Assembly (NCBI GenBank): GCA_016714535.1
Contig: JADKDR010000009.1
Location: forward strand, 62,001 to 126,000
DNA: 64,000 bases
Direction of reading: 5' to 3'
DNA from: Bacteroidota bacterium
GTDB lineage: Bacteria > Bacteroidota > Bacteroidia > AKYH767-A > OLB10
Shown: piece by piece, positions 8,589-17,309 of the stretch
Layout: each line of letters begins with the position of its first letter
How positions within the stretch are numbered: the stretch's first letter is position 1
The notes under the pieces: model-generated
The model's input: only the letters and a program-made list of their open reading frames with translations
What the model was told of the DNA's origin: nothing
Database searches by the model: none
Translations under genes and position numbers: made by a program

Positions 8589-9371
8589 TTAATAGCTGAT
8601 AATTTCGATACTTCCAAACACTGCTGCACCTGTTAGTAACAAAACCTTATCATCACTTATATCAGTAAGCCTCTGATATGGTCGCTTATCAGTCACATTT
8701 CCAAATACAGCAGATACCTCGCGTGACTTTACATTCCAATTAGCAGGCACAATAATTTTTGCACCGCCAAAAACTGCATTTACTTCTAAACGTACAATGC
8801 CCTTTATATCAGCTTGCGATAAATTTATTTCGCCACCACCAAACACACAATTTATTTCGCCACCCAGAAAATTCTTACTAACAATATTTCTACGGGCACC
8901 TCCAAATACAGAGTTTACTTCAATTAATTCGCCATCACCAACATCTTGCACATTATCTTGATTAATGCCAAAACTGTCAGTCGACAGGTACTTTCCTTTT
9001 GGTCTTAGTATAAGGTAAGCACCAACACCAATAATTGCGATGGGCCAAAGAACATTGGCAAAGCCATGCATCCCAAACGAATTTTTAAGGAGAAAAACCA
9101 TGCCTACTACGAGGCATGCTAACCATCCCCAGCCCGAAAAATTTTCTTTCACACCAATAAAAGTTCCTACCGCAATCAAGATCATTGGCCAGCTAAATAT
9201 CCAATGGGGCATGTCAAAGTTTAATTGCTTAAGCAAGAAAATGCCTCCAATAATCATAATAATTACTCCAAGCCATATTTTTTGGTCTTTCTGATTTCGA
9301 TTCCAATCACTGCGGATTTCATTTTCGTTTTCCTTTTTGTTGGCATTTTCGCCTTCGTCAATTCGGTACAT
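8589..9371 (-). CDS. LiaF-like transmembrane stress-response protein
   Basis: The start is the ATG at 9371 (MYRIDEGENANKK); the open frame extends upstream but that part has no protein character. The 260-residue product has a polar cytoplasmic N-terminus, two pairs of membrane segments (about residues 35-80 and 90-130) typical of the LiaI/LiaF-like region, and a soluble C-terminus with three repeats of a xVFGGxxxxI pattern (NSVFGGARR, NCVFGGGEI, NAVFGGAKI), the signature of the 'cell wall-active antibiotics response' C-terminal fold. LiaF homologues sense or relay envelope stress in Firmicutes; in Bacteroidota the role is unproven. It diverges from the AhpD-like gene across a tandem repeat. 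Confidence 0.8.
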   Translation of the reverse strand: MYRIDEGENANKKENENEIRSDWNRNQKDQKIWLGVIIMIIGGIFLLKQLNFDMPHWIFSWPMILIAVGTFIGVKENFSGWGWLACLVVGMVFLLKNSFGMHGFANVLWPIAIIGVGAYLILRPKGKYLSTDSFGINQDNVQDVGDGELIEVNSVFGGARRNIVSKNFLGGEINCVFGGGEINLSQADIKGIVRLEVNAVFGGAKIIVPANWNVKSREVSAVFGNVTDKRPYQRLTDISDDKVLLLTGAAVFGSIEIISY

Positions 9372-9457
9372 AGTTTTAGAGGTTTTAGAAATTATGATAC
9401 AAATATGCAGGTAAGGATATAGGTGCGAAAAGCATAATCGGTGCTTTGGATAGTCAT

Positions 9458-9499
9458 GTCGGTAAATTGCATGTTTAAGTCGGTAAATTGCATGTTTGA
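9458..9499. repeat. 21-bp tandem repeat, two copies, in a divergent promoter region
   Basis: GTCGGTAAATTGCATGTTT occurs at 9458-9476 and again at 9479-9497, with a repeat period of exactly 21 bp, two helical turns. It lies between the divergent LiaF-like and AhpD-like genes, just upstream of the -7 element of the latter. The exact two-turn period would put two bound protein units on the same DNA face. Confidence 0.75.
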
Positions 9500-9505
9500 T
9501 TTTTT

Positions 9506-9513
9506 TAGCTTTG
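9506..9513 (+). promoter_or_regulatory. Bacteroidota -7 promoter element (TAGCTTTG)
   Basis: TAGCTTTG matches TAnnTTTG and ends 13 bp before the ATG of the AhpD-like gene, directly downstream of the 21-bp tandem repeat. Confidence 0.5.
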
Positions 9514-9526
9514 GAAAAAAAATAAA

Positions 9527-9883
9527 ATGAGTTCAATAGTAAATGAGTTTAATGAGTACCGTTCATCTATGAATGAGCGAATAATGTCGCAAGACAATTT
9601 AGTGCTAAAGCGATTTTTTAATCTTGATACGAATACGTATGCTGCTGGTGCATTAAGCACACGCACCAAGGAAATGCTTGGTCTGGTTGCCAGTATGGTT
9701 TTACGCTGCGATGATTGTATTAAATATCACTTGCAAAAATGCCATGAACAAAAAGTGAGTACCGATGAAATGTTGGAGATATTTGCAGTTGCCAATATGG
9801 TTGGCGGCAGTATTGTAATTCCACACACGCGCAGGGCAGTGCAATTTTGGGATGCCTTACAACAAGAAGGTAAGGAAGCTTAG
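9527..9883 (+). CDS. AhpD-like / carboxymuconolactone decarboxylase family protein
   Basis: A 118-residue all-helical protein with the CxxC-xxx-H motif of AhpD-type proteins: Cys61-Asp-Asp-Cys64 followed by His68 (CDDCIKYH). In AhpD this redox pair reduces peroxiredoxin; in the wider family it supports thiol-dependent peroxidase or decarboxylase activity. The substrate cannot be inferred. It has its own promoter and shares an intergenic region with a LiaF-like gene, so both may answer to envelope or oxidative stress. Confidence 0.85.
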   Translation: MSSIVNEFNEYRSSMNERIMSQDNLVLKRFFNLDTNTYAAGALSTRTKEMLGLVASMVLRCDDCIKYHLQKCHEQKVSTDEMLEIFAVANMVGGSIVIPHTRRAVQFWDALQQEGKEA

Positions 9884-10008
9884 CCCTACGATGATATAAT
9901 TGTAATAATATACTATGGTAGTGGCTCCCTACGACACTATTCATTTCTTGTTTTTGCAGAGAACTAGAATATCCTAAGTACCGGTTTTCGGTTACGGCTT
10001 GACTTAGC

Positions 10009-12092
10009 TTATTGTTTTAATAATTTACCATTTGAAATTACTTTGCCGTTAGTGGCCTGTGTAGCCGAATAAAGGTAAACTCCTGATTGCAAAAAATTGC
10101 AATTCAAAACAAACTGTCCAGCAGCTACAGGAGTTGATTTGTAAACCTCTCTTCCGGTAACATCGCTCAAGGTAATAAGGCAATCTGTATGGCCGAATAC
10201 ATCAAATATTACATAATCAATAATAGGGCTTGGAAAAACACTTACTCCGGAATTGGATATTGTGGGAGCATCATCAATGGGTGTGCTATTACATACTCCA
10301 GGGAAATTATTATCGAGCCAGTTGATACGTTGGCCTATCAGGTTTTCATATATGAAATCTCTTGCTGATAATTTAGAGAAATAGGAGGGGGCCAATATAA
10401 ATTTGGAACTGCACCAAACGATTTCCAAATTGCAAAGTGTCGGCTTTTGGCATCATTTAGAAATAATGCAACCGAATCAATAAAATGGTTGATGGATGCT
10501 GTATCAAGTTGATTGGCACGAAGATCCTGCCACCTGCATTGTAAGCGGTTTTGAAACCATGGATCCTGCACCATTCGCTTCGCCCAAAAAACTTTGGGAG
10601 CACAAGCGTAATTACTATAATCCCAACCCGATATTTGGTCTGAATTACAAAAATCAGCATTGCGCCATGCGAAATTATAATCCCACACGGGGCCTAATAC
10701 AAAGCGACCATCGTTGCTGTTCTTATCTTTATAAAAATAATTACTGGCCCGGTAAGCATCTACATTTCGACTCATTTCATTTATAAATATAAAGTCGCAT
10801 GCCGCCAGGATATCAATGTACTTGCGGAAACCCAGAATCGGATCAGAAAAATTAGTGCCACTTAATGCGAGCTCAAAACTATCCATGTAAGCGTTTATAT
10901 AATTTTTTTGAACTTGTAACATATCCTGTGATTTGGGATAAACATATTCGTAAAATGAAGGGCTTCCATTATTCGGATCAGTATAAACAGAATAAAATCC
11001 ATCGCAAGAACCATTTACACACCAATCTGTTTTTAAGATATAGCCCCCTGTAAGGTTTACACCTGCTGTATCAGTATTTGTTAGTTTGGCTATATCCACC
11101 CGATTTTTATCACGTTTTATTCGTTCCATTAATACATAAACACCCTTGTAACTTCCATTTAGCATTAGCTCGACAAAGCGTGTGCGCGAGGCATAATGTC
11201 CCATCTGATTAGCAAGATGATAAGTTAAAACATTGCGCATAAGTGATCGGTCGTTTTGTGGCGAATACAATATCCAATCACTTTCGGGTGGCAGTCCAAG
11301 TATAGATGTATCAATTTCATTATTAAGACTGTCCCATGTTTCAAATCCATAAGGAATTTGTGGATGTAAAATTGCAGAACTCGCACCTCTTGTTTCAATG
11401 CCTATCTTGTGTTTAAAAGTAAAGGTGTCTGTAGGATGATTAAAGATTCCCGCTCCATTATCAATTATACCGATAGAGGCAGGAATCTTTGGATCATCAA
11501 CAATGATAACTCCATTGGTTTCAATCTTAACAATAGGTAGGTTGGTAGAATCAAAAGAGAAAGGTGGAGAAGGATTCGTGCTGAATTTGAAACTGCATGA
11601 TGTAAGTGTTCCTGCATTGTTTGGTTGTTTTTTATCAATAACCACCAAAAGCCATGACCCTGCAGTTGGTTGTCCATTATTAAAAACACCTAGCGGATAA
11701 TTGGGTATGAAATCCCCCATATAAGGAGGCCAGGAAGCCCCTATGTCAACCCCGACTGCATTAAAACATGCACCATTAAAATTAGCCCCAACTGCATTGC
11801 CATTGTATATTTGATAGATTGAAGCGTCGGGAGATATAACGATGAGAATTAATTCCTGCACCATTGGATGATTAATAGAAACACATACTTCTTCTAATCC
11901 ATAACTGCCATTGCATAACGGAAAAAGTGGGTTCGTAACATTTATACTAAATATATTCCAATTGCTATCATTAGTTATTACACCTGTGTTGGTAAAGTAT
12001 GTTTGTGCTGTTACCTTTTGTTGGGTGCAAATGGATATACCAACAAATAATGTTATAGATAAAATATATTTCATGATAATAAAGTTTCGCAT
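10009..12092 (-). CDS. Secreted CotH-type protein with P-domain and T9SS tail, frameshifted
   Basis: Two overlapping frames form one gene. The N-terminal part (to about residue 570) has a signal peptide, a proprotein-convertase P-domain-like beta module (about residues 30-165, with 'GSWLLVVIDKK' and 'GTLTSCSFKFS'), then a CotH-like domain (about 215-560) with 'GSYKGVYVLMERIKRDKNRVDIAKL', 'GGYILKTDW', 'GPVWDYNFAWRN'. The second frame supplies the helical end of the CotH domain (YFSKLSARDFIYENLI) and a T9SS type A tail (VFPSPIIDYVIFDVFG, GVYLYSATQ). The break is in a five-base C run on the coding strand (10387-10391); one extra C restores a continuous protein of about 694 residues. CotH proteins are atypical kinases of spore coats in Bacillus; in Bacteroidota they are common secreted proteins of unknown substrate. 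The alternative start is the ATG at 12074. Confidence 0.85.
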
Positions 12093-12335
12093 GTAATAAT
12101 AGTTTTTTTATGGAATAAAGAATGAGAATTAGTTAAAAAAAAATATCAAAGAAAAAGGCTCTAGTAATTTTAGATTTCTTTGAAAGGCCTTTAGCATTTC
12201 AAAATGAACAAGATTAATTTAGTGAGCAATGATGACTGTGACGGGTACAAATCATCGAATTGGAGGAGAATTGGTATTAAAAATTGAATTTCGCCCAAAA
12301 AAGCAGGGCAGCTTGACTAAATTTGAGAAATTTTT

Positions 12336-13611
12336 TTGTCAACTAATTATTATGCGCTTAATTTGTTCACTATAGAACTATTCAATAGCAAATTTGTGTC
12401 GGGTAAGAAGCTGTACATTATAATTACTTTTCTATTTATTGCCATTCAGCATAAGTATGTAGCCAGTGCATCCTATATATGGACACAAAAAGCAAGCTAT
12501 CCCGGCAATGGTTGGGCCTATGGAAGTTCCTTTGTGCTCAAAGGCAAAGGGTATTATGGCACAGGACAAACTAATAATATTTTATAAAGATTTCTATAGG
12601 TATGATCCCGGCAGCAATATTTGGATAAGGCTTGCTAATTTTGCAGGCACCAAACGTATAAGGAGTGTTGGTTTTAGTATTGCCCCTTATGGTTTTATTG
12701 GTACAGGGCAAGATGATATTGTTCCAAATACTTTTTTCAGTGATTGTTGGCGTTACGACCCTGCTCTTGACTCATGGTCACAAATTGCTAGTCTGCCCGA
12801 AGGCAGGGCCGAGGCTATTGCTTTCAGTGTAAAGGACAGCGCGTATATCGGTATGGGTACAAGTAGTAACGGTAAGGATATGTGGCGTTACGATCCCAAT
12901 ACCAATAATTGGTATCAGGCTGCTGACTTTCCAAATATGAATACGCTTGCGGCTGCTACATTTACTTATTTGGATAAAGCTTGGGTATGCTGCGGTAATG
13001 TTAATGGTGCAGCAAGCAATGATGTATGGATGTTTAATGCAAGCACCAACACCTGGACACAAAAGAGTTCCTTTGCTGGAGCTCCACGTAGCAACGCTGT
13101 TGCTTTTGATATTGATGGACAGGGATTTGTTGGCCTTGGCAAAAATGGCAATACTGAGTATAAAGATTTTTACCGTTACGACCGCTTTCTTGATAAATGG
13201 GATACCATTCCCGACTTTCCAGACGGTGCAAGGCAGGGTACTTCTTCGTTTAGCATTGGCGATTTTGGCTATGTATTAGGAGGCCAGGATTTTGGGCAAT
13301 ACTATGATGATATGTGGTCATTTGGACCAGCTGATTCCATTGTGGATAGCACCGAAACATTCTGCATAATTGATGTATTCCCTTTAGCTACCAAATCAAA
13401 TCTTAAACTTGAGTGCGAAAATGCAATAGATAAAACGCTTACCTTTATGATGTATGACATGGCTGGCAGGCTAATTACTACTCAGTCCTATAAAATGACA
13501 ACTACAACTTTGCAACTTTCGCTTGGTCGATTCAGAGAGGGCATTTATGTGTACACCGTTAGTTGCGACAACTTATTTGTAACCTCCGGCAAACTTGCCA
13601 TTATACAGTAA
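12336..13611 (+). CDS. Secreted kelch-repeat protein with C-terminal sorting domain, frameshifted
   Basis: A signal-peptide-bearing N-terminal frame (12336 to a TAA at 12585) with 'YIWTQKASYPGNGWAYGSSFVLKGKGYYGTGQTNN' continues in another frame as 'YKDFYRYDPGSNIW'. Removing one T from the TTTT run at 12580-12583 joins them seamlessly. The product has about six kelch-type repeats (each with GYxGxG and WRYDPxxNxW, for example 'DMWRYDPNTNNWYQAADFP'), expected to fold as a beta propeller, then a C-terminal segment resembling a T9SS type A domain ('TFMMYDMAGRLITTQSY', 'GIYVYTVSCDN'). The start is uncertain: TTG at 12336 or GTG at 12396. It is followed after 3 bp by the DUF4907 gene, so the two are probably co-transcribed. 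Confidence 0.85.
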
Positions 13612-13614
13612 CCA

Positions 13615-14013
13615 ATGAGATATTTTCTGATTGCATTCTTCTTTGTTTTTGTAGCGTGTACTGGTACCGTTACAACTGAAAATTCCAGGAATGAGTTATT
13701 CGAGAATCATGAAAAAAGGGATACTTCGCAAATGCCTAAACCTCCACCTCTTACCAACGTGTCTTTTAAGATTTTTTCAAATACAGATTACCCTAAAAGC
13801 GGAGTTAGTGAAGGATATGGCTATGCAGTTTACGTTGGTGAATCGATGCGCATTTTTCAACCAAATATTCCCGTAGTGTCTGGCAACAGTGGCTTCCGAA
13901 GCCAGGCCGATGCTGAAGCTGTAGCCAAAATTGTAAAGTACAAGGTTGAGAATCATCAAATGCCTCCTTCGATAACCTTGAATGAGTTAGACAGTATTGG
14001 CATTAGCCATTAA
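13615..14013 (+). CDS. DUF4907-type lipoprotein
   Basis: A 132-residue lipoprotein: signal peptide ending in FVFVAC (Cys15), then a short linker and a compact domain with 'GYGYAVYVGESMRIFQPNIPVVSGNSGF' and 'ADAEAVAKIVKYKVEN', the pattern I associate with DUF4907 in Bacteroidota. It starts 3 bp after the kelch gene, and these two types of genes are often paired in Bacteroidota (from memory). Function unknown; location is periplasm-facing membrane or cell surface. Confidence 0.75.
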   Translation: MRYFLIAFFFVFVACTGTVTTENSRNELFENHEKRDTSQMPKPPPLTNVSFKIFSNTDYPKSGVSEGYGYAVYVGESMRIFQPNIPVVSGNSGFRSQADAEAVAKIVKYKVENHQMPPSITLNELDSIGISH

Positions 14014-14043
14014 TGCATTGTTAAAGAATTAATATAAATTTCG

Positions 14044-15090
14044 TTGCAGGTATTTATTGCTCCATATCGTCTGATGTTTAAACATCCGTTTGCAATAGCA
14101 CATGGCATACGCGATGGTACCGATTCGGTTTTTGTAAAATTAGTAATGAACGATGTTGCAGGATTTGGCGAAGCTACCTTGCCTCCTTATGTGAAAGAAA
14201 GTCAACAATCTGTAATTGATTTTATCAGCAAAATATCGTTTGAAGATTTTACTGATGAAAATGGACTTAATAAGCATGTAAATTTTGTTACACCAAACGA
14301 AGGTAACTATGCAGCCAAAGCAGCATTGGACATTGCATTGCACGACCTTTATGGAAAAGTAAATTCCTTTTCATGTTTAAGTTATTTAGAAAAATATAAA
14401 CGACCAACTCCGGCTGAATCTATTTACACAATTGGGTTTTGCTCACATGAGGAATTGAAACTAAAACTGGATGAAGCATCTGCATTTACATTAATAAAAT
14501 TAAAGCTAATTGGAACTGATGACGAGTCTTTTGTTGCTTTATTTAAAAGACTTAGCAACAAAAAATTTTGTGTAGATGCTAATCAGGCATGGAAAGATGT
14601 TGAAGTGGCAAAATTTAAAGTTGATTTCCTACAGCAACAAGGGTGTGTGTTTATTGAACAGCCCATGCCTGAAGGCATGGAAATACAAATGCCTGCTTTG
14701 CAAGCCATCGCACAAATTCCGCTAATAGCTGATGAAAGTTTTCAAGGTGACAATGCCAGTATGGAATTGTTGCACTACTTTGATGGTGTAAATATTAAAC
14801 TCATGAAATGTGGCGGTCTCACACGTGCAAAGAATATTATTCAAGAAGTGCATGAATTGCAAAAAAAAATAATGATAGGATGTATGAGCGAAAGCAGTTG
14901 CGGTACTTCTGCAGCTGCACACTTAATGGGTGCAGCCGACTGGCTCGACCTTGATGGTCCGTTATTGATTAAAAACGATCCCTTCGAAAACATCCGGTTT
15001 GCGAATGGGCAAATAAGCATTAATAAAGGATTGGGATTAGGAATTGCTGAGCGTGCAAGTGCCAATTTGCAATGGCAACAAATAGCCTAA
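14044..15090 (+). CDS. Dipeptide epimerase (enolase superfamily)
   Basis: A 348-residue protein of the muconate-lactonizing-enzyme subgroup, most like L-Ala-D/L-Glu or related dipeptide epimerases used in recycling cell-wall peptides. Seen are the KxK catalytic motif (LIKLKLIG, about residues 157-164), metal-ligand motifs 'VDANQAW', 'IEQPMP' and 'IADES', and the C-terminal 'MIGCMSESSCGTSAAAHLM...DWLDLDGPLL', characteristic of this group. The start is probably the TTG at 14044; no ATG gives a better N-terminus. The gene is 30 bp after the DUF4907 gene and converges with dapA. Substrate specificity (D- versus L- epimer, side chain) cannot be read from the motifs alone. Confidence 0.85.
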   Translation: MQVFIAPYRLMFKHPFAIAHGIRDGTDSVFVKLVMNDVAGFGEATLPPYVKESQQSVIDFISKISFEDFTDENGLNKHVNFVTPNEGNYAAKAALDIALHDLYGKVNSFSCLSYLEKYKRPTPAESIYTIGFCSHEELKLKLDEASAFTLIKLKLIGTDDESFVALFKRLSNKKFCVDANQAWKDVEVAKFKVDFLQQQGCVFIEQPMPEGMEIQMPALQAIAQIPLIADESFQGDNASMELLHYFDGVNIKLMKCGGLTRAKNIIQEVHELQKKIMIGCMSESSCGTSAAAHLMGAADWLDLDGPLLIKNDPFENIRFANGQISINKGLGLGIAERASANLQWQQIA

Positions 15091-15092
15091 GG

Positions 15093-15974
15093 CTATTTGA
15101 GTTCCTTCAATGAAATATTTATTTTTTTTTGCAGCGTTGCAGAAGATTTAACAAGAGGCAACCTTACATTATCATCAATAAGCTTTTTTTGCTTCAGTAT
15201 AAATTTTACTCCTGCAGGCGAACCTTCTTCGAACATCAAATTGGTAATATCAAACAACTTGTAATGTAAAGCGCGGGCATGATTATAATCGCCCGAGAGC
15301 GCAGATTGCACCAGGTTGCTCATTAGTTGCGGAAAGGCATTGGCGCTTACACTTATTACGCCTTGAGCACCGGCACTCATCATTGGTAGTGTTAGGTTAT
15401 CATCGCCACTGATAACGCCAAATTTCTTGGGCTTGTCTTTAATTATTTTCATTATTAAATCCATGTTGCCACTTGCTTCTTTGGTGGCTACAATGTTTTT
15501 AAAGTCATATGCAAGGGCCAGTTGTGTTTCGGCACTTATGCTAACACCAGTGCGGCCAGGAACATTGTATAATATAACAGGTAGGGGAGAAGACTCGCTT
15601 ATCAATTTATAATGTTGATACAAACCTGTTTGATTGGGTTTATTGTAATATGGCGCTACACTAAGTATTGCACTTAAATTTTTATATGCTATTTGACTCA
15701 ACTGATGCGCTACTAAGCCAGAGTTATTGCCACCAACACCTAATACAAGTTTTATTCGGGATTTATTAACGGCAATAATGTGATTAATTATTTCGTGCTT
15801 CTCATCGTTGCTTAGGGTAACGTTTTCACCAGTAGTACCAAGTATTACAATGTATTCAACCTTTCCTTTTATCAGGTGATTTACCATTCGCGTTAAAGCA
15901 TCGTAATCAACCGTAAGATCTTTGCTAAATGGAGTAATAAGTGCTACTCCTGTGCCATTAAGCGGTTCGTACAT
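15093..15974 (-). CDS. dapA: 4-hydroxy-tetrahydrodipicolinate synthase
   Basis: DapA condenses pyruvate and aspartate semialdehyde in the lysine/diaminopimelate pathway. The 293-residue length is typical. Motifs: GTTGEN at 46-51, Tyr110 in the APYYNKP loop, Tyr136 in YNVPGRT (with Arg141), and the Schiff-base Lys165 in ATKEAS. The start codon overlaps the end of the upstream DUF6913 gene by 17 bp, so the two genes are translationally linked. It converges with the dipeptide epimerase 3 bp away, which puts two peptidoglycan-precursor-related genes side by side. Confidence 0.97.
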   Translation of the reverse strand: MYEPLNGTGVALITPFSKDLTVDYDALTRMVNHLIKGKVEYIVILGTTGENVTLSNDEKHEIINHIIAVNKSRIKLVLGVGGNNSGLVAHQLSQIAYKNLSAILSVAPYYNKPNQTGLYQHYKLISESSPLPVILYNVPGRTGVSISAETQLALAYDFKNIVATKEASGNMDLIMKIIKDKPKKFGVISGDDNLTLPMMSAGAQGVISVSANAFPQLMSNLVQSALSGDYNHARALHYKLFDITNLMFEEGSPAGVKFILKQKKLIDDNVRLPLVKSSATLQKKINISLKELK

Positions 15975-16524
15975 GGGCGTTACCTATATGTTTTAAATAT
16001 TTATCTACCAACTCGATAAAAGCAGCAAGTGTTACTTTATCATTTGTTTTTATCATAAAGTCACAATACTGGTGATGGCGTCCTTCGTAGCGTCCAATTT
16101 TAAAATTTGCCTTGGTAATAGACGCAAGGTACTTAAGCGGAAAACAATGATGAATGTTGAGGTTAATTAAGATATCAAAATGTACCTGTGTAAACTTATC
16201 CACCATTGGGTGGTTTGGTTTTAGCAGCCAGGTAAGATTTTTAAAAGTAAAGAAATCGAGCCCCAATTTACTAAAGCGCATGTTGGGCATTTCTTTTTGG
16301 TCAATATAGCCTAGTGCAAGCACGTCTTTCTGTAAGTCGCGCATGCTTTTTACATACTTTTTAATTACTTCATAATCTTCTTCGTAAGTGGCATCGTATA
16401 AGATGCCTATTTTTAGCGCGCGGTCAAACGATACACTACGCGGGTGGCGGTGTTGCTTTTGCAGTTCTTTGCGAAATAGGTAATCAGCAATCTTCTGCTG
16501 AACCTTTTTTTTCTTTATAGACAT
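15958..16524 (-). CDS. DUF6913-type conserved protein upstream of dapA
   Basis: A 188-residue basic, cytoplasmic protein without signal or membrane segments. The N-terminus is lysine-rich (MSIKKKKVQQK), the core has 'IGILYDATYEEDYEVIKKYVKSMRD' and the C-terminus 'INLNIHHCFPLKYLASITKANFKIGRYEG', the pattern I recall as DUF6913 in Bacteroidota, where it tends to precede dapA. It overlaps dapA by 17 bp and has a TATATTTG promoter element 25 bp upstream. Function unknown. Confidence 0.75.
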   Translation of the reverse strand: MSIKKKKVQQKIADYLFRKELQKQHRHPRSVSFDRALKIGILYDATYEEDYEVIKKYVKSMRDLQKDVLALGYIDQKEMPNMRFSKLGLDFFTFKNLTWLLKPNHPMVDKFTQVHFDILINLNIHHCFPLKYLASITKANFKIGRYEGRHHQYCDFMIKTNDKVTLAAFIELVDKYLKHIGNAHVRTA

Positions 16525-16549
16525 ATTTCAAATCAAATTGGCAGAAGCA

Positions 16550-16557
16550 CAAATATA
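16550..16557 (-). promoter_or_regulatory. Bacteroidota -7 promoter element for the DUF6913-dapA operon
   Basis: On the minus strand the octamer reads TATATTTG (TAnnTTTG) and ends about 25 bp before the ATG at 16524. Confidence 0.55.
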
Positions 16558-16874
16558 TAAATGCTAAATGGAATATGTAACTATTATTATAGTATTTCTC
16601 TGTTGATGTACGATTGCTGTAAGTGTTAGATCGCACTAAAGAAGTTAATCTTGTTTACACTAGATAAATCATGAATTGTAATAAGCGCCTCAAGCATAGA
16701 AATCATACTATTTAACCCGTGCCTTGTTCGAATGCCTGGCTTCTATGTGTAAATGCTATTGATATGCTATGGTTTGAACACTAAATAATTCTTGGAATGG
16801 GCTTTATGCGTAATAGTTTGTTTGAAGCAATGAAATGCATCATTACTACTAAAGGCAAACCAACCTAAACCAAA
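16558..16874. other. Intergenic region without recognised features
   Basis: This AT-rich gap lies between the promoter of the DUF6913-dapA operon and the 3' end of the copper-type operon. I see no gene, hairpin terminator or RNA gene in it. A GTTCGAAT at about 16729 is not part of a tRNA fold. Confidence 0.5.
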
Positions 16875-17279
16875 TTACTCTGTAACAGGAATATTTATAT
16901 TTATTTCTCCTTCCTTTTGATCGGTAGAATATGGAATACCACCTACAACACGTGCATTGATGGTAGTGTCAAAACCGGCTCCAAGAAAAAAGTAGTCACC
17001 ACATTTCAAACCCTCCATGTGAACATGGTCTTCGCCTGCTTCGCCTACAAAGTAAGTGTCGTAATTTGCGGGGCTTAATCCTGGTGATTCCTTCGAGTTG
17101 AACTTTACGTAAATTGTATCGAGGTAATTCGTTTTATTGAATATGGGTTTACTATGATGTTGCGGAAACGCTACAATCGTTAAACTGCCACCTTTGCTAG
17201 CTGTGCATTTGTCCTCATCTTTTTTGCAAGAGGAAATTATTGTTGTTAGGACAATTGCAGTGATGATATATTTTGACAT
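16875..17279 (-). CDS. Small lipoprotein, last gene of the copper-type operon
   Basis: A 134-residue lipoprotein (lipobox IISSC, Cys17, followed by KKDED). The mature part contains a His pair (FPQHHSKP) and 'EDHVHMEGLKCGDYFFLGAGFD', a set of His, Met and Cys residues that could bind a metal, but no family was recognised. It begins 30 bp after the MbnH-like gene and is probably co-transcribed with it. The operon context suggests a role with copper; this is inference. Confidence 0.7.
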   Translation of the reverse strand: MSKYIITAIVLTTIISSCKKDEDKCTASKGGSLTIVAFPQHHSKPIFNKTNYLDTIYVKFNSKESPGLSPANYDTYFVGEAGEDHVHMEGLKCGDYFFLGAGFDTTINARVVGGIPYSTDQKEGEININIPVTE

Positions 17280-17309
17280 TTCTTTTTTTTGTTAAGTTTT
17301 TTGAAATAA

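Noticed and set aside
16725..16745. GTTCGAAT, T-loop-like sequence
   Set aside because: No acceptor or anticodon stems can be formed around it, so not a tRNA.
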